Shown here in pieces: positions 42,798 to 52,004 of a stretch of 64,000 bases of DNA (within the stretch, counting starts at the first letter, position 1; every line of letters begins with the position of its first letter). Origin of the DNA: Clostridium aestuarii (lineage in GTDB: Bacteria; Bacillota; Clostridia; Clostridiales; Clostridiaceae); NCBI RefSeq assembly GCF_026735135.1, contig NZ_JAPQER010000002.1:558001-622000 (forward strand), in the 5' to 3' direction. Under the pieces are notes generated by a model, which was not told the origin of the DNA, searched no databases, and saw only the letters and a program-made list of their open reading frames with translations. The translations under genes were made by a program, and so were the position numbers.

Positions 42798-43256
42798 TTA
42801 TGTAAAAGCGATATTAATTTCAATAGGTATATCATCAACAATAACCTCAACATACAAGATTTTATCTGTATTCATTTTTACTTGAAAATCTTCTCCATAC
42901 ATCAATGCTGGAGTTGAAATATTTGTATTTATTCCAATATTAGAAAAATTGATACTAGCATTGGCAGTTAACATATTTGTAAGCTCTGATATAGCACTTT
43001 GAGCCATATCATCCAACTCATTAACAGGCATTCCCATCATCATTTTGGAAGCAATTTTCTTTGCACTTTCTACACTTATGCCATATATAACATTCCCCTT
43101 CACATCACCTACAACACCCAAATTTATCATTACACCTATACTTTTAATATTTTTATTTCTTACAATAATTTCTTTTTTCTTTATATCATTAAATCCTATT
43201 TGAGGCATTATATTAAAAAAAGCCTCAATAAAAGGATTTACTATTTTTACATCCAT
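42798..43256 (-). CDS. cheX: CheX-like chemotaxis phosphatase
   Basis: A 152-residue protein of the CheC/CheX/FliY family: VVGDVKGNVIYGISVESAKKI then MAQSAISELTNMLTANASI, where ExxN in SELTN matches the active-site Glu-Asn pair that removes phosphate from CheY. A second pair typical of CheC is absent, fitting CheX. Its start overlaps the previous gene's stop by one base, so it is translated with the CheY-CheX fusion. Together they can tune phospho-CheY level. Confidence 0.85.
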   Translation of the reverse strand: MDVKIVNPFIEAFFNIMPQIGFNDIKKKEIIVRNKNIKSIGVMINLGVVGDVKGNVIYGISVESAKKIASKMMMGMPVNELDDMAQSAISELTNMLTANASINFSNIGINTNISTPALMYGEDFQVKMNTDKILYVEVIVDDIPIEINIAFT

Positions 43257-44110
43257 TATTCTTCACCTCTTTTAAATCCTACATTCAAATACATTTCTCC
43301 AAATTGTGTTTTTGCTGCTACTGAAATTGTATCCAGCGTAGTTTTTGATATATTTAATGATTTTCCATGAAATATTGTAGGTGGTGCTACACGCAATCCC
43401 AAAACTTTGTTTTTACGATTTAATATTGAACAAGCATTTCCTGCAACTATATTTGCAAACTCTCCACTCATAGCTAAACATTCTTTTATATCTTTCACTT
43501 CCCTTTTTAACGCAACCGTTGCCATCTTCTTAGCAGTTTCATAAGACAAATCAAATATCATTCTTCCAGAATATTTACCTATAATTCCCACCACTACAGA
43601 AATTCCTCTAGATTTTTCAGTATTATTTAATCTAACTTCTCCAGCATAAGATGGTGTTGTTTTTGTAAGCTTATTAAGGTTATTGGAGAAACTTTCTTTA
43701 AATACATCAAAGTATATTTTTTCTAGCTCATCAAATAATTCTTCACCAGCCATTACACTTTTTATTACAGTATTAATTTCTTCTGGATCTACTGGTTTTT
43801 GAACATAACCTGAAGCTTTATTTTCTTTAGCCTTTTTAACTATTTCATCATCCATCATAGAACTTACAATTACTACTTTAATATTTCCATCTATTTCATG
43901 GATTGCTCTTGTGCATTCTAAACCATCGGTTCCCGGAATGGTCATATCCATGGTTACCAGATCAGGTTTTTTATCCTTAACCACTTCAATAGTTTCTTCC
44001 AGAGAACTAGCTTGCCCAATAACCTCAAATCCTTTTTCCTCCAGAATATCTTGAAGAATACTTATTGAAAAAAGAGAATCATCAACAATAACAATTCTTG
44101 TGTTTCTCAT
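43256..44110 (-). CDS. CheY receiver fused to a CheX-like domain
   Basis: A 284-residue protein. Receiver domain at 1-125: IVIVDDS (acidic pocket), LVTMDMTIPGTDG (phospho-Asp near 54), VIVSSM and VQKPVD (Thr/Ser and Lys). A CheX/CheC-like domain follows (about 150-284) with SGEFANIVAGNACSIL, where the ExxN pair of the phosphatase family is visible. The fusion may be a self-limiting switch. Upstream there is no cheA or receptor gene, so its kinase is elsewhere. GGGGTGT precedes the ATG. Confidence 0.9.
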   Translation of the reverse strand: MRNTRIVIVDDSLFSISILQDILEEKGFEVIGQASSLEETIEVVKDKKPDLVTMDMTIPGTDGLECTRAIHEIDGNIKVVIVSSMMDDEIVKKAKENKASGYVQKPVDPEEINTVIKSVMAGEELFDELEKIYFDVFKESFSNNLNKLTKTTPSYAGEVRLNNTEKSRGISVVVGIIGKYSGRMIFDLSYETAKKMATVALKREVKDIKECLAMSGEFANIVAGNACSILNRKNKVLGLRVAPPTIFHGKSLNISKTTLDTISVAAKTQFGEMYLNVGFKRGEE

Positions 44111-44211
44111 AATCTACACCCCTTATGTTTTAAATTTCTGTATTATTTGTTTTATCGTTTGAATTTGCAAATAATTTAGCTATTTCTCATTTTTCAGATT
44201 TTAAAATCAAA

Positions 44212-44258
44212 AACTGGCATGTAGATTATTTACCTCAATTCATCTCACATACCAGTTA
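44212..44258 (-). terminator. Intrinsic terminator of the two-component/TolB-like operon
   Basis: AACTGGCATGT (44212-44222) pairs with ACATACCAGTT (44248-44258) with one G-U; the minus strand continues TTTGATTTTAAAATC. Directly after the TolB-like gene. Confidence 0.75.
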
Positions 44259-44269
44259 TTTGTTAAAAT

Positions 44270-45586
44270 TTATTTAAAAGTAATCATATTAATAATATTT
44301 CTATCAGATATATTAAAATCATTTTTATTATATTCACTATTTTGTTCAAAGAATATTATTTTCTTGCTATTACTACTCCACTGTATCATATTAGCAACTA
44401 TTCCACCTAAATCTATATCTTTACATAAACTTATTCTATTTATTAATTTATTGCCACTTATTTTTGCACCATATAAATTCCAAAATCTTTTATTACCTTT
44501 TTTTCGTGAAATTGTATAAATCACTTTAGCTTTATCTGGTGAAAGCCAATATGAAAATGCAACTCCTTTTTCTGGAGAAGCAATTAACTTATGAAATCTT
44601 TTACTTTCTATATCATAAATAAATATCCCATCTTCTTCATTTAATCTACCTTCAAATATTATCTTTTTTTCTCCATCAATTAAATTATAATCATCATATA
44701 TACGATTTTTATTTCTTCTAGAACCTTTTTTATTATTAAAATATGGCAAAAGCATTACCGGTTCTACTTTTTCAGTATCAATATTTACTTTAAATATACC
44801 CTGTATTCTAATACTCACATTATCTTCTTTTGATTGCTCACCTAAAAAATATATTTTCTTTCCATCTTCACTGTAAAAATTCATACAATATACAAATACT
44901 TTATCATCTATGTGAATCTTTTTTATGATATTATTTTTCACATCATATACATATAAATTATTAGATGACTCATTTGACCCAAAAGCTACTCTATTTATAA
45001 TAAAATTTCCATCCTGTGACCATACACCACACATTTCTCTGTTATAATAACTTTTACTTGTATCGTTCTTGATATCATAAATATATTGTTTTTTATTAAA
45101 TGTATATTCAAATTTCGTTTTATCTGGTGAAAATCCTGCTGTAACGTCTTCAGCATCTACAATGTCTTTTCCATTCTTCAAAGGAATCTTTTTTAAAGTC
45201 TCTAAATCAAATTTATATAACTTACCATGGATATCATTATAAGCTTCATCGTTTTCCTCATCACTCATCTCGGTACGCTTTTTATCTTTGTATTTTTTTT
45301 CAAATTCTTCCTTACCAAGTCCTATTCCAACAATAGCTTGATTTTTTTCATTAAATCCAAATATATCATGCAATCCACTTATATCTGCTATTTTTCTTCT
45401 TTGAACTATTTGTAGCGGCTTATCATCAGATATATTTAATTCAGATGCGTCTTCACAAACAACTACAGTTTTATCTGACGCCACTAACGTTTTAGTATTA
45501 AAAATCCATGTTATGCTAATACACCCTACAGCTAAAATTACCGGTATACCAATTTTTAATGCAAATATTTTTTTACTTTTATTCAT
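44270..45586 (-). CDS. Membrane-anchored TolB-like beta-propeller protein
   Basis: A 438-residue protein with an N-terminal membrane segment (about residues 7-25) and an extracytoplasmic region made of WD40-like PD40/TolB-type blades: FSPDKTKFEYTFNKKQYIYD, GVWSQDGNFII, LSPDKAKVIYTIS and WSSNSKKIIFFEQ. These repeats form a propeller that binds peptide or another protein. The ATG at 45586 has GGAGG eight bases before it; a longer frame from 45616 has none. It is third in an operon after a response regulator and a sensor kinase, so it may report on the ligand or be the system's target. Confidence 0.8.
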   Translation of the reverse strand: MNKSKKIFALKIGIPVILAVGCISITWIFNTKTLVASDKTVVVCEDASELNISDDKPLQIVQRRKIADISGLHDIFGFNEKNQAIVGIGLGKEEFEKKYKDKKRTEMSDEENDEAYNDIHGKLYKFDLETLKKIPLKNGKDIVDAEDVTAGFSPDKTKFEYTFNKKQYIYDIKNDTSKSYYNREMCGVWSQDGNFIINRVAFGSNESSNNLYVYDVKNNIIKKIHIDDKVFVYCMNFYSEDGKKIYFLGEQSKEDNVSIRIQGIFKVNIDTEKVEPVMLLPYFNNKKGSRRNKNRIYDDYNLIDGEKKIIFEGRLNEEDGIFIYDIESKRFHKLIASPEKGVAFSYWLSPDKAKVIYTISRKKGNKRFWNLYGAKISGNKLINRISLCKDIDLGGIVANMIQWSSNSKKIIFFEQNSEYNKNDFNISDRNIINMITFK

Positions 45587-45650
45587 ATTCAATTCCTCCT
45601 CAATATTTTCTTTCACTGTAATTATTGTACAAAATAGTTATTACTGTAAT

Positions 45651-47165
45651 TTAAACAGATGTTGCCATTTTGTAAACAATTAGAGGAATTTTTATATAAA
45701 CTTTTGTACCTATATTTTCTTTACTAACTATATTTATTTCGCCTCTGTGTTTTTCAACAATACTTTTGACAATAGACAATCCCAATCCATTGCTTCCTTT
45801 TTCTCTTGAACTTACTTTATCTACCCTATAGAAAGGTTTGAATATCTTATCCAATTTGTCTGTAGATATTCCATGCCCCTTATCTTCAACAATCATATTG
45901 CAGTAATTTTTATCCTTAAACATCTTAACTTTAATTGAAGATTTTATATCACCATATTTAATTGAATTATCTATTAAATTAATCATCATCCTTCTTAATT
46001 CATTTTCATTTCCTAAAACAAACACGTCTTTATCTATATGTTTATCTATTAAAATATCGTATTTATCTGCCCTTATCCTCATATCTTCACAGGTTAAATA
46101 TATAACTTCAGATACGTTAATCTTCTTCATTTGATCTGAGCTTACTTTAGATTCAACTTTTGATATTTCTAGTAATTCCAATACCATATTATGCATTCTA
46201 TCACTTTCATTTTTTATTTTGACAACAGCTTTTTTAAAAAACTCTTTATCTTTAAAATCCTTTTGGAGGATAATTTGTGAATACCCAGATATAATAGTAA
46301 GTGGTGTTTTCATTTCATGTGTTACATTGTCAAAAAAAGCTTTTCTATGTTTTTGAATTGTTTTTAAGTTATCTCTATCTCTTTTTATTGTTTCAATTTG
46401 TTTCTTAATTTGATTTTTCATTTTATTGAAATTGCTAGTAAGTTCTCCTGTTTCATCTCTTGAATTTACAATTATATCAGCATCAAAATTTCCTTTAGCA
46501 ACTTCCTTTGAAATTCTACTTAATTTTATTATTGGTACTGTTATTTTAGTAGCTAATAAAATTGAAAATATAAAAATCAATCCAAATACTAATGATATAG
46601 ATATATTAATTACTCTTAATAAATTTTCACTTGAATTAAATAATTCTGTATAATCTCTGTTACACCTAACTATACCTAATTTCACATCATCAATAAAAAT
46701 AGGGCATGAAAAAATAACCATATATTTATTATCAATAGGCACTATTGTATACGCTGATTTATTATTAACAGCTAATTTTAAGTCTTTATTATATTTTTTA
46801 TGTTCATTTATATTATTTACCTCTTCATAAATAGGTATTTTACCATTTTCACAAGCAGAATCAGATAAAAATCCACCTTTTCCTGAATAAACAACCACCC
46901 TGTCATCAATTTTCACTGCTAATACTGCTGCAATATCCTGTGCATTTTTTTCAAATTCATTTTCATCTAATGCTATTTGTTTTAATTTTAAATACTGATT
47001 TAAATATATTGTTAAATCCTTTTGAAATCTTAAAAATTCTTTGCTTATTATTTTTTCATTATTTTTAACAATTATTTTATTTATAAAAAAACTTATAGAA
47101 ATAAAACTTATACAAAAAATAACTAAAAACCCTATAACAAATTTATATCTTATAGACAACTTCAT
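45651..47165 (-). CDS. Membrane sensor histidine kinase
   Basis: A 504-residue protein. Two membrane helices (about 8-28 and 178-200) flank an about 150-residue outer sensor domain with CACHE-like segments. HAMP follows (about 200-255), then HisKA with the phospho-acceptor His in FFDNVTHEMKTPLTIISGYS, and a HATPase_c domain (NLIDNSIKYGD, VEDKGHGIS, GSNGLGLSIVKSIVEKHRG). The HATP motif set is complete. Partner of the response regulator 20 bases upstream. The signal is unknown; the TolB-like gene downstream in the operon may be part of sensing. Confidence 0.92.
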   Translation of the reverse strand: MKLSIRYKFVIGFLVIFCISFISISFFINKIIVKNNEKIISKEFLRFQKDLTIYLNQYLKLKQIALDENEFEKNAQDIAAVLAVKIDDRVVVYSGKGGFLSDSACENGKIPIYEEVNNINEHKKYNKDLKLAVNNKSAYTIVPIDNKYMVIFSCPIFIDDVKLGIVRCNRDYTELFNSSENLLRVINISISLVFGLIFIFSILLATKITVPIIKLSRISKEVAKGNFDADIIVNSRDETGELTSNFNKMKNQIKKQIETIKRDRDNLKTIQKHRKAFFDNVTHEMKTPLTIISGYSQIILQKDFKDKEFFKKAVVKIKNESDRMHNMVLELLEISKVESKVSSDQMKKINVSEVIYLTCEDMRIRADKYDILIDKHIDKDVFVLGNENELRRMMINLIDNSIKYGDIKSSIKVKMFKDKNYCNMIVEDKGHGISTDKLDKIFKPFYRVDKVSSREKGSNGLGLSIVKSIVEKHRGEINIVSKENIGTKVYIKIPLIVYKMATSV

Positions 47166-47184
47166 TTAGTTACCATTCCTCTCG

Positions 47185-47874
47185 TTACAGCATCTTATAT
47201 CCAACTCCAAAAACTGTTTCTATTATTGAGCTTTCTTTAATATCATCTAGCTTTTTCCTTACTCTTTGTATATGAACATCTACAGTACGACTATCACCTT
47301 CAAAATCAAATCCCCATACCTTTTCCAGAAGTTCATTCCTTGAAAATACTCTTTTTTTATTTTCTGCTAATATTAATAAAAGATTATACTCCTTTGGTTT
47401 TAACTTTATCATCCTATCATTTTTAAAAATTTCATGCCTGTCCTTAAATATTTTTATATTGTTTTTTAGATCAATAGTATTTTCTTCTTCAAAATTAATT
47501 TGCTTAAGCTGTTCTATTCTTCTTAAGCTTACTTTTATTCTGGCAATCACCTCTCTTATATCAAAAGGCTTGGTAATATAGTCATCTGCTCCAAGTTCTA
47601 ATCCCAATACCTTGTCCACTATATCATTTTTAGCAGTAAGCATTATTATAGGGATTTTATATTCAATAGATATTTTTTTACATATATCAAACCCACTTAT
47701 ATCTGGAAGCATCAAATCCAGTATAATTAAATCAATCTTCTCATGCTTTACTAATTTCAAACCATCAGCTCCATTAGAAGCTTCCTTTACTGAATATCCT
47801 TCATTTTTTAATGAGTATAAAAGTATATCTCTAATAGAGTCATCATCTTCAACTATAAGTATTGAATTATGCAT
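47185..47874 (-). CDS. OmpR-family response regulator
   Basis: A 229-residue protein. Receiver domain (VEDDDSIRDILLYSLKNEGY; phospho-Asp in LIILDLMLPDISG; Lys in YITKPFDIREV) then a winged-helix DNA-binding domain (KPKEYNLLLILAENKKRVFS, VWGFDFEGDSRTVDVHIQRV). ATG at 47874 preferred: AAAGGATG lies eight bases before it, while ATG codons further upstream overlap that site. It forms an operon with the sensor kinase and the TolB-like protein. Confidence 0.93.
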   Translation of the reverse strand: MHNSILIVEDDDSIRDILLYSLKNEGYSVKEASNGADGLKLVKHEKIDLIILDLMLPDISGFDICKKISIEYKIPIIMLTAKNDIVDKVLGLELGADDYITKPFDIREVIARIKVSLRRIEQLKQINFEEENTIDLKNNIKIFKDRHEIFKNDRMIKLKPKEYNLLLILAENKKRVFSRNELLEKVWGFDFEGDSRTVDVHIQRVRKKLDDIKESSIIETVFGVGYKML

Positions 47875-47975
47875 AAAACTCATCCTTTCTTTCAAATAAA
47901 ATACTTTTACTTAATTAACATAGTTTATCATTTATATTATATATTATATTTGTTGCCAAATTGTATCTAAAAAGT

Positions 47976-48005
47976 AAAGGCATCCACATATTTGTAGATA
48001 CCTTT
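47976..48005 (-). terminator. Intrinsic terminator after mnmA
   Basis: A 13-bp stem on the minus strand (AAAGGTATCTACA with TGTGGATGCCTTT, with G-U pairs), followed by ACTTTTTAG. The second of four with an ATCTRCAAA core. Confidence 0.8.
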
Positions 48006-48013
48006 TAAAGAAT

Positions 48014-49099
48014 TCACTTTATCACTGATTCAATTGTAGCTCCACCTATAACTTCATTACCATGATAAAACACCACTGCTTGTCCTGGAGCAACTGCTCG
48101 TTCACTTTTGTGAAACATAACTTTAATCTTTCCATGTCCTAAATTTGAAATAGCAACAGGTAAAAATAATCCCCACTGACATATTTGTGCTTTTGCTTTA
48201 ACCTCTTCTTTTAATTCATGATAAATCGTAAAGTTTGCATTCTTAGCAATTAATCCTCTTGAATACGTATGTTCATCATTTCCAAGTATAACTTGATTTT
48301 TTTCAATATCTATGTCTACTACATACATTGGCTTTCCAAAATCTTTTCCTAAACCTCTACGCTGTCCAATAGTATAGCTTACTATTCCTATATGCTCACC
48401 TAAAATTTTTCCGCTTATATCTACAAAATCACCTTTTATAGAAGCTATTTTAGATACAGATTTCAAATATGATATATGATCCCCATCTGGAACAAAACAT
48501 ATATCAGTACTATCTGTTTTTTCTCCAATCTTAGGATCAACCTTAGTAGCAATTTCTCTTACTTCTTCTTTTGAATGATAATTTCCAAGAGGTAATATTA
48601 AGTGTTTTAATTGTTCTTGTCTTAAAAAATAAAGTAAATATGCCTGATCCTTTCGCTCTGCCCTTCCCCTATAAATCCTGTATCTATTTAATTTATCATC
48701 GTAATGAATATTAGCATAATGCCCTGTAGCAACATAATATGCCTCCAAGCTTTGAGCAATTTCTATAAGCTTACCATATTTTATTATCTTATTACATGTC
48801 AAACACGGATTCGGAGTCCTTCCTTTTAAGTATTCTTCTACAAATTCTTTTTTAACAGTTGATTCAAACATCTGGCAATATTCTACAACATAATGAGGAA
48901 TATTAAGTATTTTTGCAACCCGCTTAGCATCTTTAACAAACTGAGGCTCAATTATACTACCTTTTTTATCATATTCATAAAAAAGAATCATAGTAACTCC
49001 TACAACCTCATATCCCTGCTTTTTAAGAAGATACGCTGCAGCAGTACTATCAACTCCTCCACTTAAACCAACAACTACTTTATTTTTATTAAGTATCAT
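48014..49099 (-). CDS. mnmA: tRNA-specific 2-thiouridylase MnmA
   Basis: A 361-residue enzyme that puts sulfur on U34 of Lys, Glu and Gln tRNAs. PP-loop motif VGLSGGVDSTAAAYLLKKQG at the start (ATP), the two catalytic cysteines in NPCLTCN and in DSTDICFVPDG, and the conserved TGHYA and QAYLLYFL. The sequence is closer to the second MnmA lineage of clostridia than to the standard form (no MKNW motif after the PP-loop), but the catalytic set is complete. GGTGAT precedes the ATG. Terminator downstream; single gene. Confidence 0.92.
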   Translation of the reverse strand: MILNKNKVVVGLSGGVDSTAAAYLLKKQGYEVVGVTMILFYEYDKKGSIIEPQFVKDAKRVAKILNIPHYVVEYCQMFESTVKKEFVEEYLKGRTPNPCLTCNKIIKYGKLIEIAQSLEAYYVATGHYANIHYDDKLNRYRIYRGRAERKDQAYLLYFLRQEQLKHLILPLGNYHSKEEVREIATKVDPKIGEKTDSTDICFVPDGDHISYLKSVSKIASIKGDFVDISGKILGEHIGIVSYTIGQRRGLGKDFGKPMYVVDIDIEKNQVILGNDEHTYSRGLIAKNANFTIYHELKEEVKAKAQICQWGLFLPVAISNLGHGKIKVMFHKSERAVAPGQAVVFYHGNEVIGGATIESVIK

Positions 49100-49241
49100 T
49101 TAATCACCTTTTCCATATACCATTTAAGTAAATCACATAATTAAAAATTTCAAAAACAAACATATTATATCACACAGATAAATCACTTTCATTATTTGAT
49201 TTAAAAATTATATACTCTCTTCATTTTTAATTTTAACCATC

Positions 49242-49270
49242 TTGATAAACTTATATTTATACATTATAAT
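49242..49270 (+). promoter_or_regulatory. Sigma-A promoter of the yjiH-like gene
   Basis: TTGATA, 17-base spacer, TATAAT (exact -10). About 45 bases upstream of the ATG at 49316. Confidence 0.85.
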
Positions 49271-49315
49271 GAATGTTGCTGTATAAATATTTACAATACA
49301 CAAAGGAGATTAAAA

Positions 49316-50683
49316 ATGAGTGAACTAAAAGAAAAAATAAATATTAAACCTTCCTCAAAAAATTTATTTCAATTTTTAATACCTTCACTATTAGGTATTT
49401 TGTTTTTTATGACTCCTATTTTACATAATGGGAAAATCACTATACCTATTGCACTACTTTCAAATCTTGTACTAAATAACCTTTCAAACATTCTACCACA
49501 AATCATGACAATTATTATATGTACTACTTTTTTAGGTACAATAGTAACTAAAATATTAAAACCTAAAAATGTTTTAAATAATAATTTCTTAAACACATTG
49601 TTTAATGTATCACCACTATGGTTTTATGCTAGAATTATTGGGACTATATTTGTAATTTCTACATTTTTCAAGGTAGGACCGAACTGGATATGGTCAGAAA
49701 AAACAGGTGGTCTTTTATTAAATGACCTTCTTCCAGTTTTATTTTCTGTATTTCTTTTTGCAGGAATGCTTTTACCACTGTTATTAAACTTTGGCTTGTT
49801 AGAATTTTTTGGAGCTATACTTACAAAAATCATGCGTCCTATTTTTACTTTGCCTGGACGTTCTTCTATAGATTGTATTGCATCATGGCTTGGTGATGGA
49901 ACAATCGGTGTACTGCTTACAAGCAAACAATACGAAGAAGGCTATTATACAAAAAGAGAAGCAGCAGTTATTGGTACAACCTTTTCTGCGGTTTCAATAA
50001 CCTTCAGTCTTGTAGTTATTTCTCAAGTAAATCTTGGACATCTTTTTATTCCTTTTTATTTAACTGTTACTTTATCAGGATTAGTAGCAGCTATAATACT
50101 TCCACGTATTCCACCACTTTCAAGAAAGCCTGACACATGTTTTAATAATATGAAAAAAGGGAATTCAGAAATAATTCCTAAAAACTATACTCCCTTTAAA
50201 TGGGGAATAGAAAAAGCAGTAGAAAAAGCTAGTAAAAACACTAGCTTAAGTGATTTTATAAAACAAGGAATCAAAAATATACTTGATATGTGGCTTGGAG
50301 TAGCACCTGTAGTTATGGCAATGGGAACCCTTGCTCTTATTTTAGCTGAATACACTCCTATATTCAAATGGATGGGACTACCTTTTATTCCTATATTAAA
50401 GCTTCTACAAATACCAGAAGCCAAAGAAGCATCTCAAACACTTATTGTAGGCTTTGCAGATATGTTTCTTCCATCAGTTATTGGTGCTACAATTAAAAGT
50501 GAATTGACACGCTTCATAATAGCATGTGTTTCAGTTACCCAACTTATTTATATGTCTGAAGTGGGCGGATTGTTATTAGGATCAAAAATACCTGTTTCTT
50601 TAAAGGATTTAATTATAATATTCATTCAGCGTACACTTATTACTTTACCTATAGTTACATTAATGGCTCATATAATATTCTAA
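49316..50683 (+). CDS. YjiH-family membrane protein with nucleoside recognition (Gate) domain
   Basis: A 455-residue membrane protein with about 11 helices. The Gate/nucleoside-recognition hallmark is at 190-210 (SWLGDGTIGVLLTSKQYEEG), which lies in a pore-like segment. The rest follows the YjiH pattern (FLIPSLLGILFFMTPI at the start, and DMFLPSVIGATIKSELTRFI near the end). The family is seen with nucleoside or ester-transport genes and with the spore cortex SpmA/B group; its cargo is uncertain. AAGGAG precedes the ATG. Sigma-A promoter and a terminator make it a single-gene unit, oriented opposite to its neighbours. Confidence 0.85.
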   Translation: MSELKEKINIKPSSKNLFQFLIPSLLGILFFMTPILHNGKITIPIALLSNLVLNNLSNILPQIMTIIICTTFLGTIVTKILKPKNVLNNNFLNTLFNVSPLWFYARIIGTIFVISTFFKVGPNWIWSEKTGGLLLNDLLPVLFSVFLFAGMLLPLLLNFGLLEFFGAILTKIMRPIFTLPGRSSIDCIASWLGDGTIGVLLTSKQYEEGYYTKREAAVIGTTFSAVSITFSLVVISQVNLGHLFIPFYLTVTLSGLVAAIILPRIPPLSRKPDTCFNNMKKGNSEIIPKNYTPFKWGIEKAVEKASKNTSLSDFIKQGIKNILDMWLGVAPVVMAMGTLALILAEYTPIFKWMGLPFIPILKLLQIPEAKEASQTLIVGFADMFLPSVIGATIKSELTRFIIACVSVTQLIYMSEVGGLLLGSKIPVSLKDLIIIFIQRTLITLPIVTLMAHIIF

Positions 50684-50694
50684 TTTTATCAAAT

Positions 50695-50742
50695 AAAAAA
50701 GGTAACAAACGAGATTATTCTATATCTCTTTGTTACCTTTTT
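50695..50742 (+). terminator. Intrinsic terminator of the yjiH-like gene
   Basis: AAAAAGGTAACAAA (50696-50709) pairs with TTTGTTACCTTTTT (50729-50742), followed by AGTTACTT. Confidence 0.9.
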
Positions 50743-50829
50743 AGTTACTTGTAGAAATTGACTAATTAAAATTTTCAAGTGCAAAATATAAGTTTGAAAT
50801 CATGAAACTTCCTCAATCATATAATTTTC

Positions 50830-51966
50830 TCACTTGTAAATATTATTAATTGATGCATCTTTACAGAAAAAATTAACGTTATAAAGAATTAACATATCAT
50901 TTATTTCATTAGACTTTATTAGTATACTTAAATCATCAGTATAATATCTAAGATCCACAACATAAATCTCACTATAATATCCAGTTAAAAATGGAATGAA
51001 ACAGTTAGCATATGAGTCTTTAACTACTACTAATTTTTTTTTATTATTAACATTAGTTTTTATTTTTATCAATGAATGATTTCCACCTGAAAATACAGTA
51101 TATTTATCCTTTTTATTAATGTTATCCATATTATAAAAAGAATTTGAAATCTCATTTTTATCATAATACTTTACATTATATTCTTCATCCACCTTGGGTA
51201 TATATAATTGAATGCTGTCAGGATTTATTTGTCTAAACCCACTTTTTGAATATAGTGAACCATAAAAACTATTTGTAATATTTTTAACTTCATAATCTTC
51301 TTCATCATGAGGTATAAATCCCATTTCTTCAATAAGCTTTGTATAAGTATAATATGCACCTTTAGTTGTCCAGTGATGATCTGTTTTGTAGAAAATATAC
51401 TCATCTTTTTTTGAGTACAAAGTGCTATATACATCAACAAATTTTATATTGTTACTAAGAGTTTTTTTTACTTTATCAATGTAAACTAGCTGATTTTCAT
51501 CATCAGCATAAACAGGAAGCTTATCCTTTAATATACTTACAGAATTAGGTACCAACATAAAATATTTATTAAGATTAGGTGTTGAAGCCGCAAAAGAATT
51601 TATTGAACTTATATTTTTTTTAACTCTCTTAATATCTGGAGTAAATTTTTCTATTAAGAAGCCATCTTTGCCTAAATAAACTCCATTATTCTCTTTTTTA
51701 CCAATAGATCTTTCAGACTCTGACTTAACCCCTATCCAAAAATCCCTAAAAGCAAATTGATCAGAAATATATTTTTCATAGTTTGAAGTAAACTTACCAT
51801 TAATAAGATGTTTTAAAGAAAACCTTGGTGTTTGTTCAAGCATCCTATTCTCTAATTCTGAAAATGTTTTATCTGGAAGTATTATATTGAAAACCGCTAT
51901 ACTTCCAATATATAGTACAAGAAGTATTCCTATAATGTATCTACTTATATTGTCGTATTTATTCAA
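50830..51966 (-). CDS. DHHW-family protein of the O-acetylation cluster
   Basis: A 378-residue protein with one N-terminal membrane segment (about 10-30) and an extracytoplasmic domain of the AlgX/AlgJ/DHHW type. The named motif is present (YKTDHHWTTKGAYY, near residue 197), part of the SGNH-like active site that carries or transfers acetyl groups. The catalytic Ser is likely in VVKDSYANCFIPFL. It lies last in a four-gene cluster with an MBOAT acyltransferase, and likely hands acetyl groups from the membrane to a surface polysaccharide. Confidence 0.9.
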   Translation of the reverse strand: MNKYDNISRYIIGILLVLYIGSIAVFNIILPDKTFSELENRMLEQTPRFSLKHLINGKFTSNYEKYISDQFAFRDFWIGVKSESERSIGKKENNGVYLGKDGFLIEKFTPDIKRVKKNISSINSFAASTPNLNKYFMLVPNSVSILKDKLPVYADDENQLVYIDKVKKTLSNNIKFVDVYSTLYSKKDEYIFYKTDHHWTTKGAYYTYTKLIEEMGFIPHDEEDYEVKNITNSFYGSLYSKSGFRQINPDSIQLYIPKVDEEYNVKYYDKNEISNSFYNMDNINKKDKYTVFSGGNHSLIKIKTNVNNKKKLVVVKDSYANCFIPFLTGYYSEIYVVDLRYYTDDLSILIKSNEINDMLILYNVNFFCKDASINNIYK

Positions 51967-52004
51967 AGTTTACACCTCTTTTAACTCTAATTGATACATA
52001 TATT

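Noticed and set aside
49369-49926. Minus-strand open frames opposite the yjiH-like gene
   Set aside because: Shadows of a gene with a clear promoter, ribosome binding site and family motifs.
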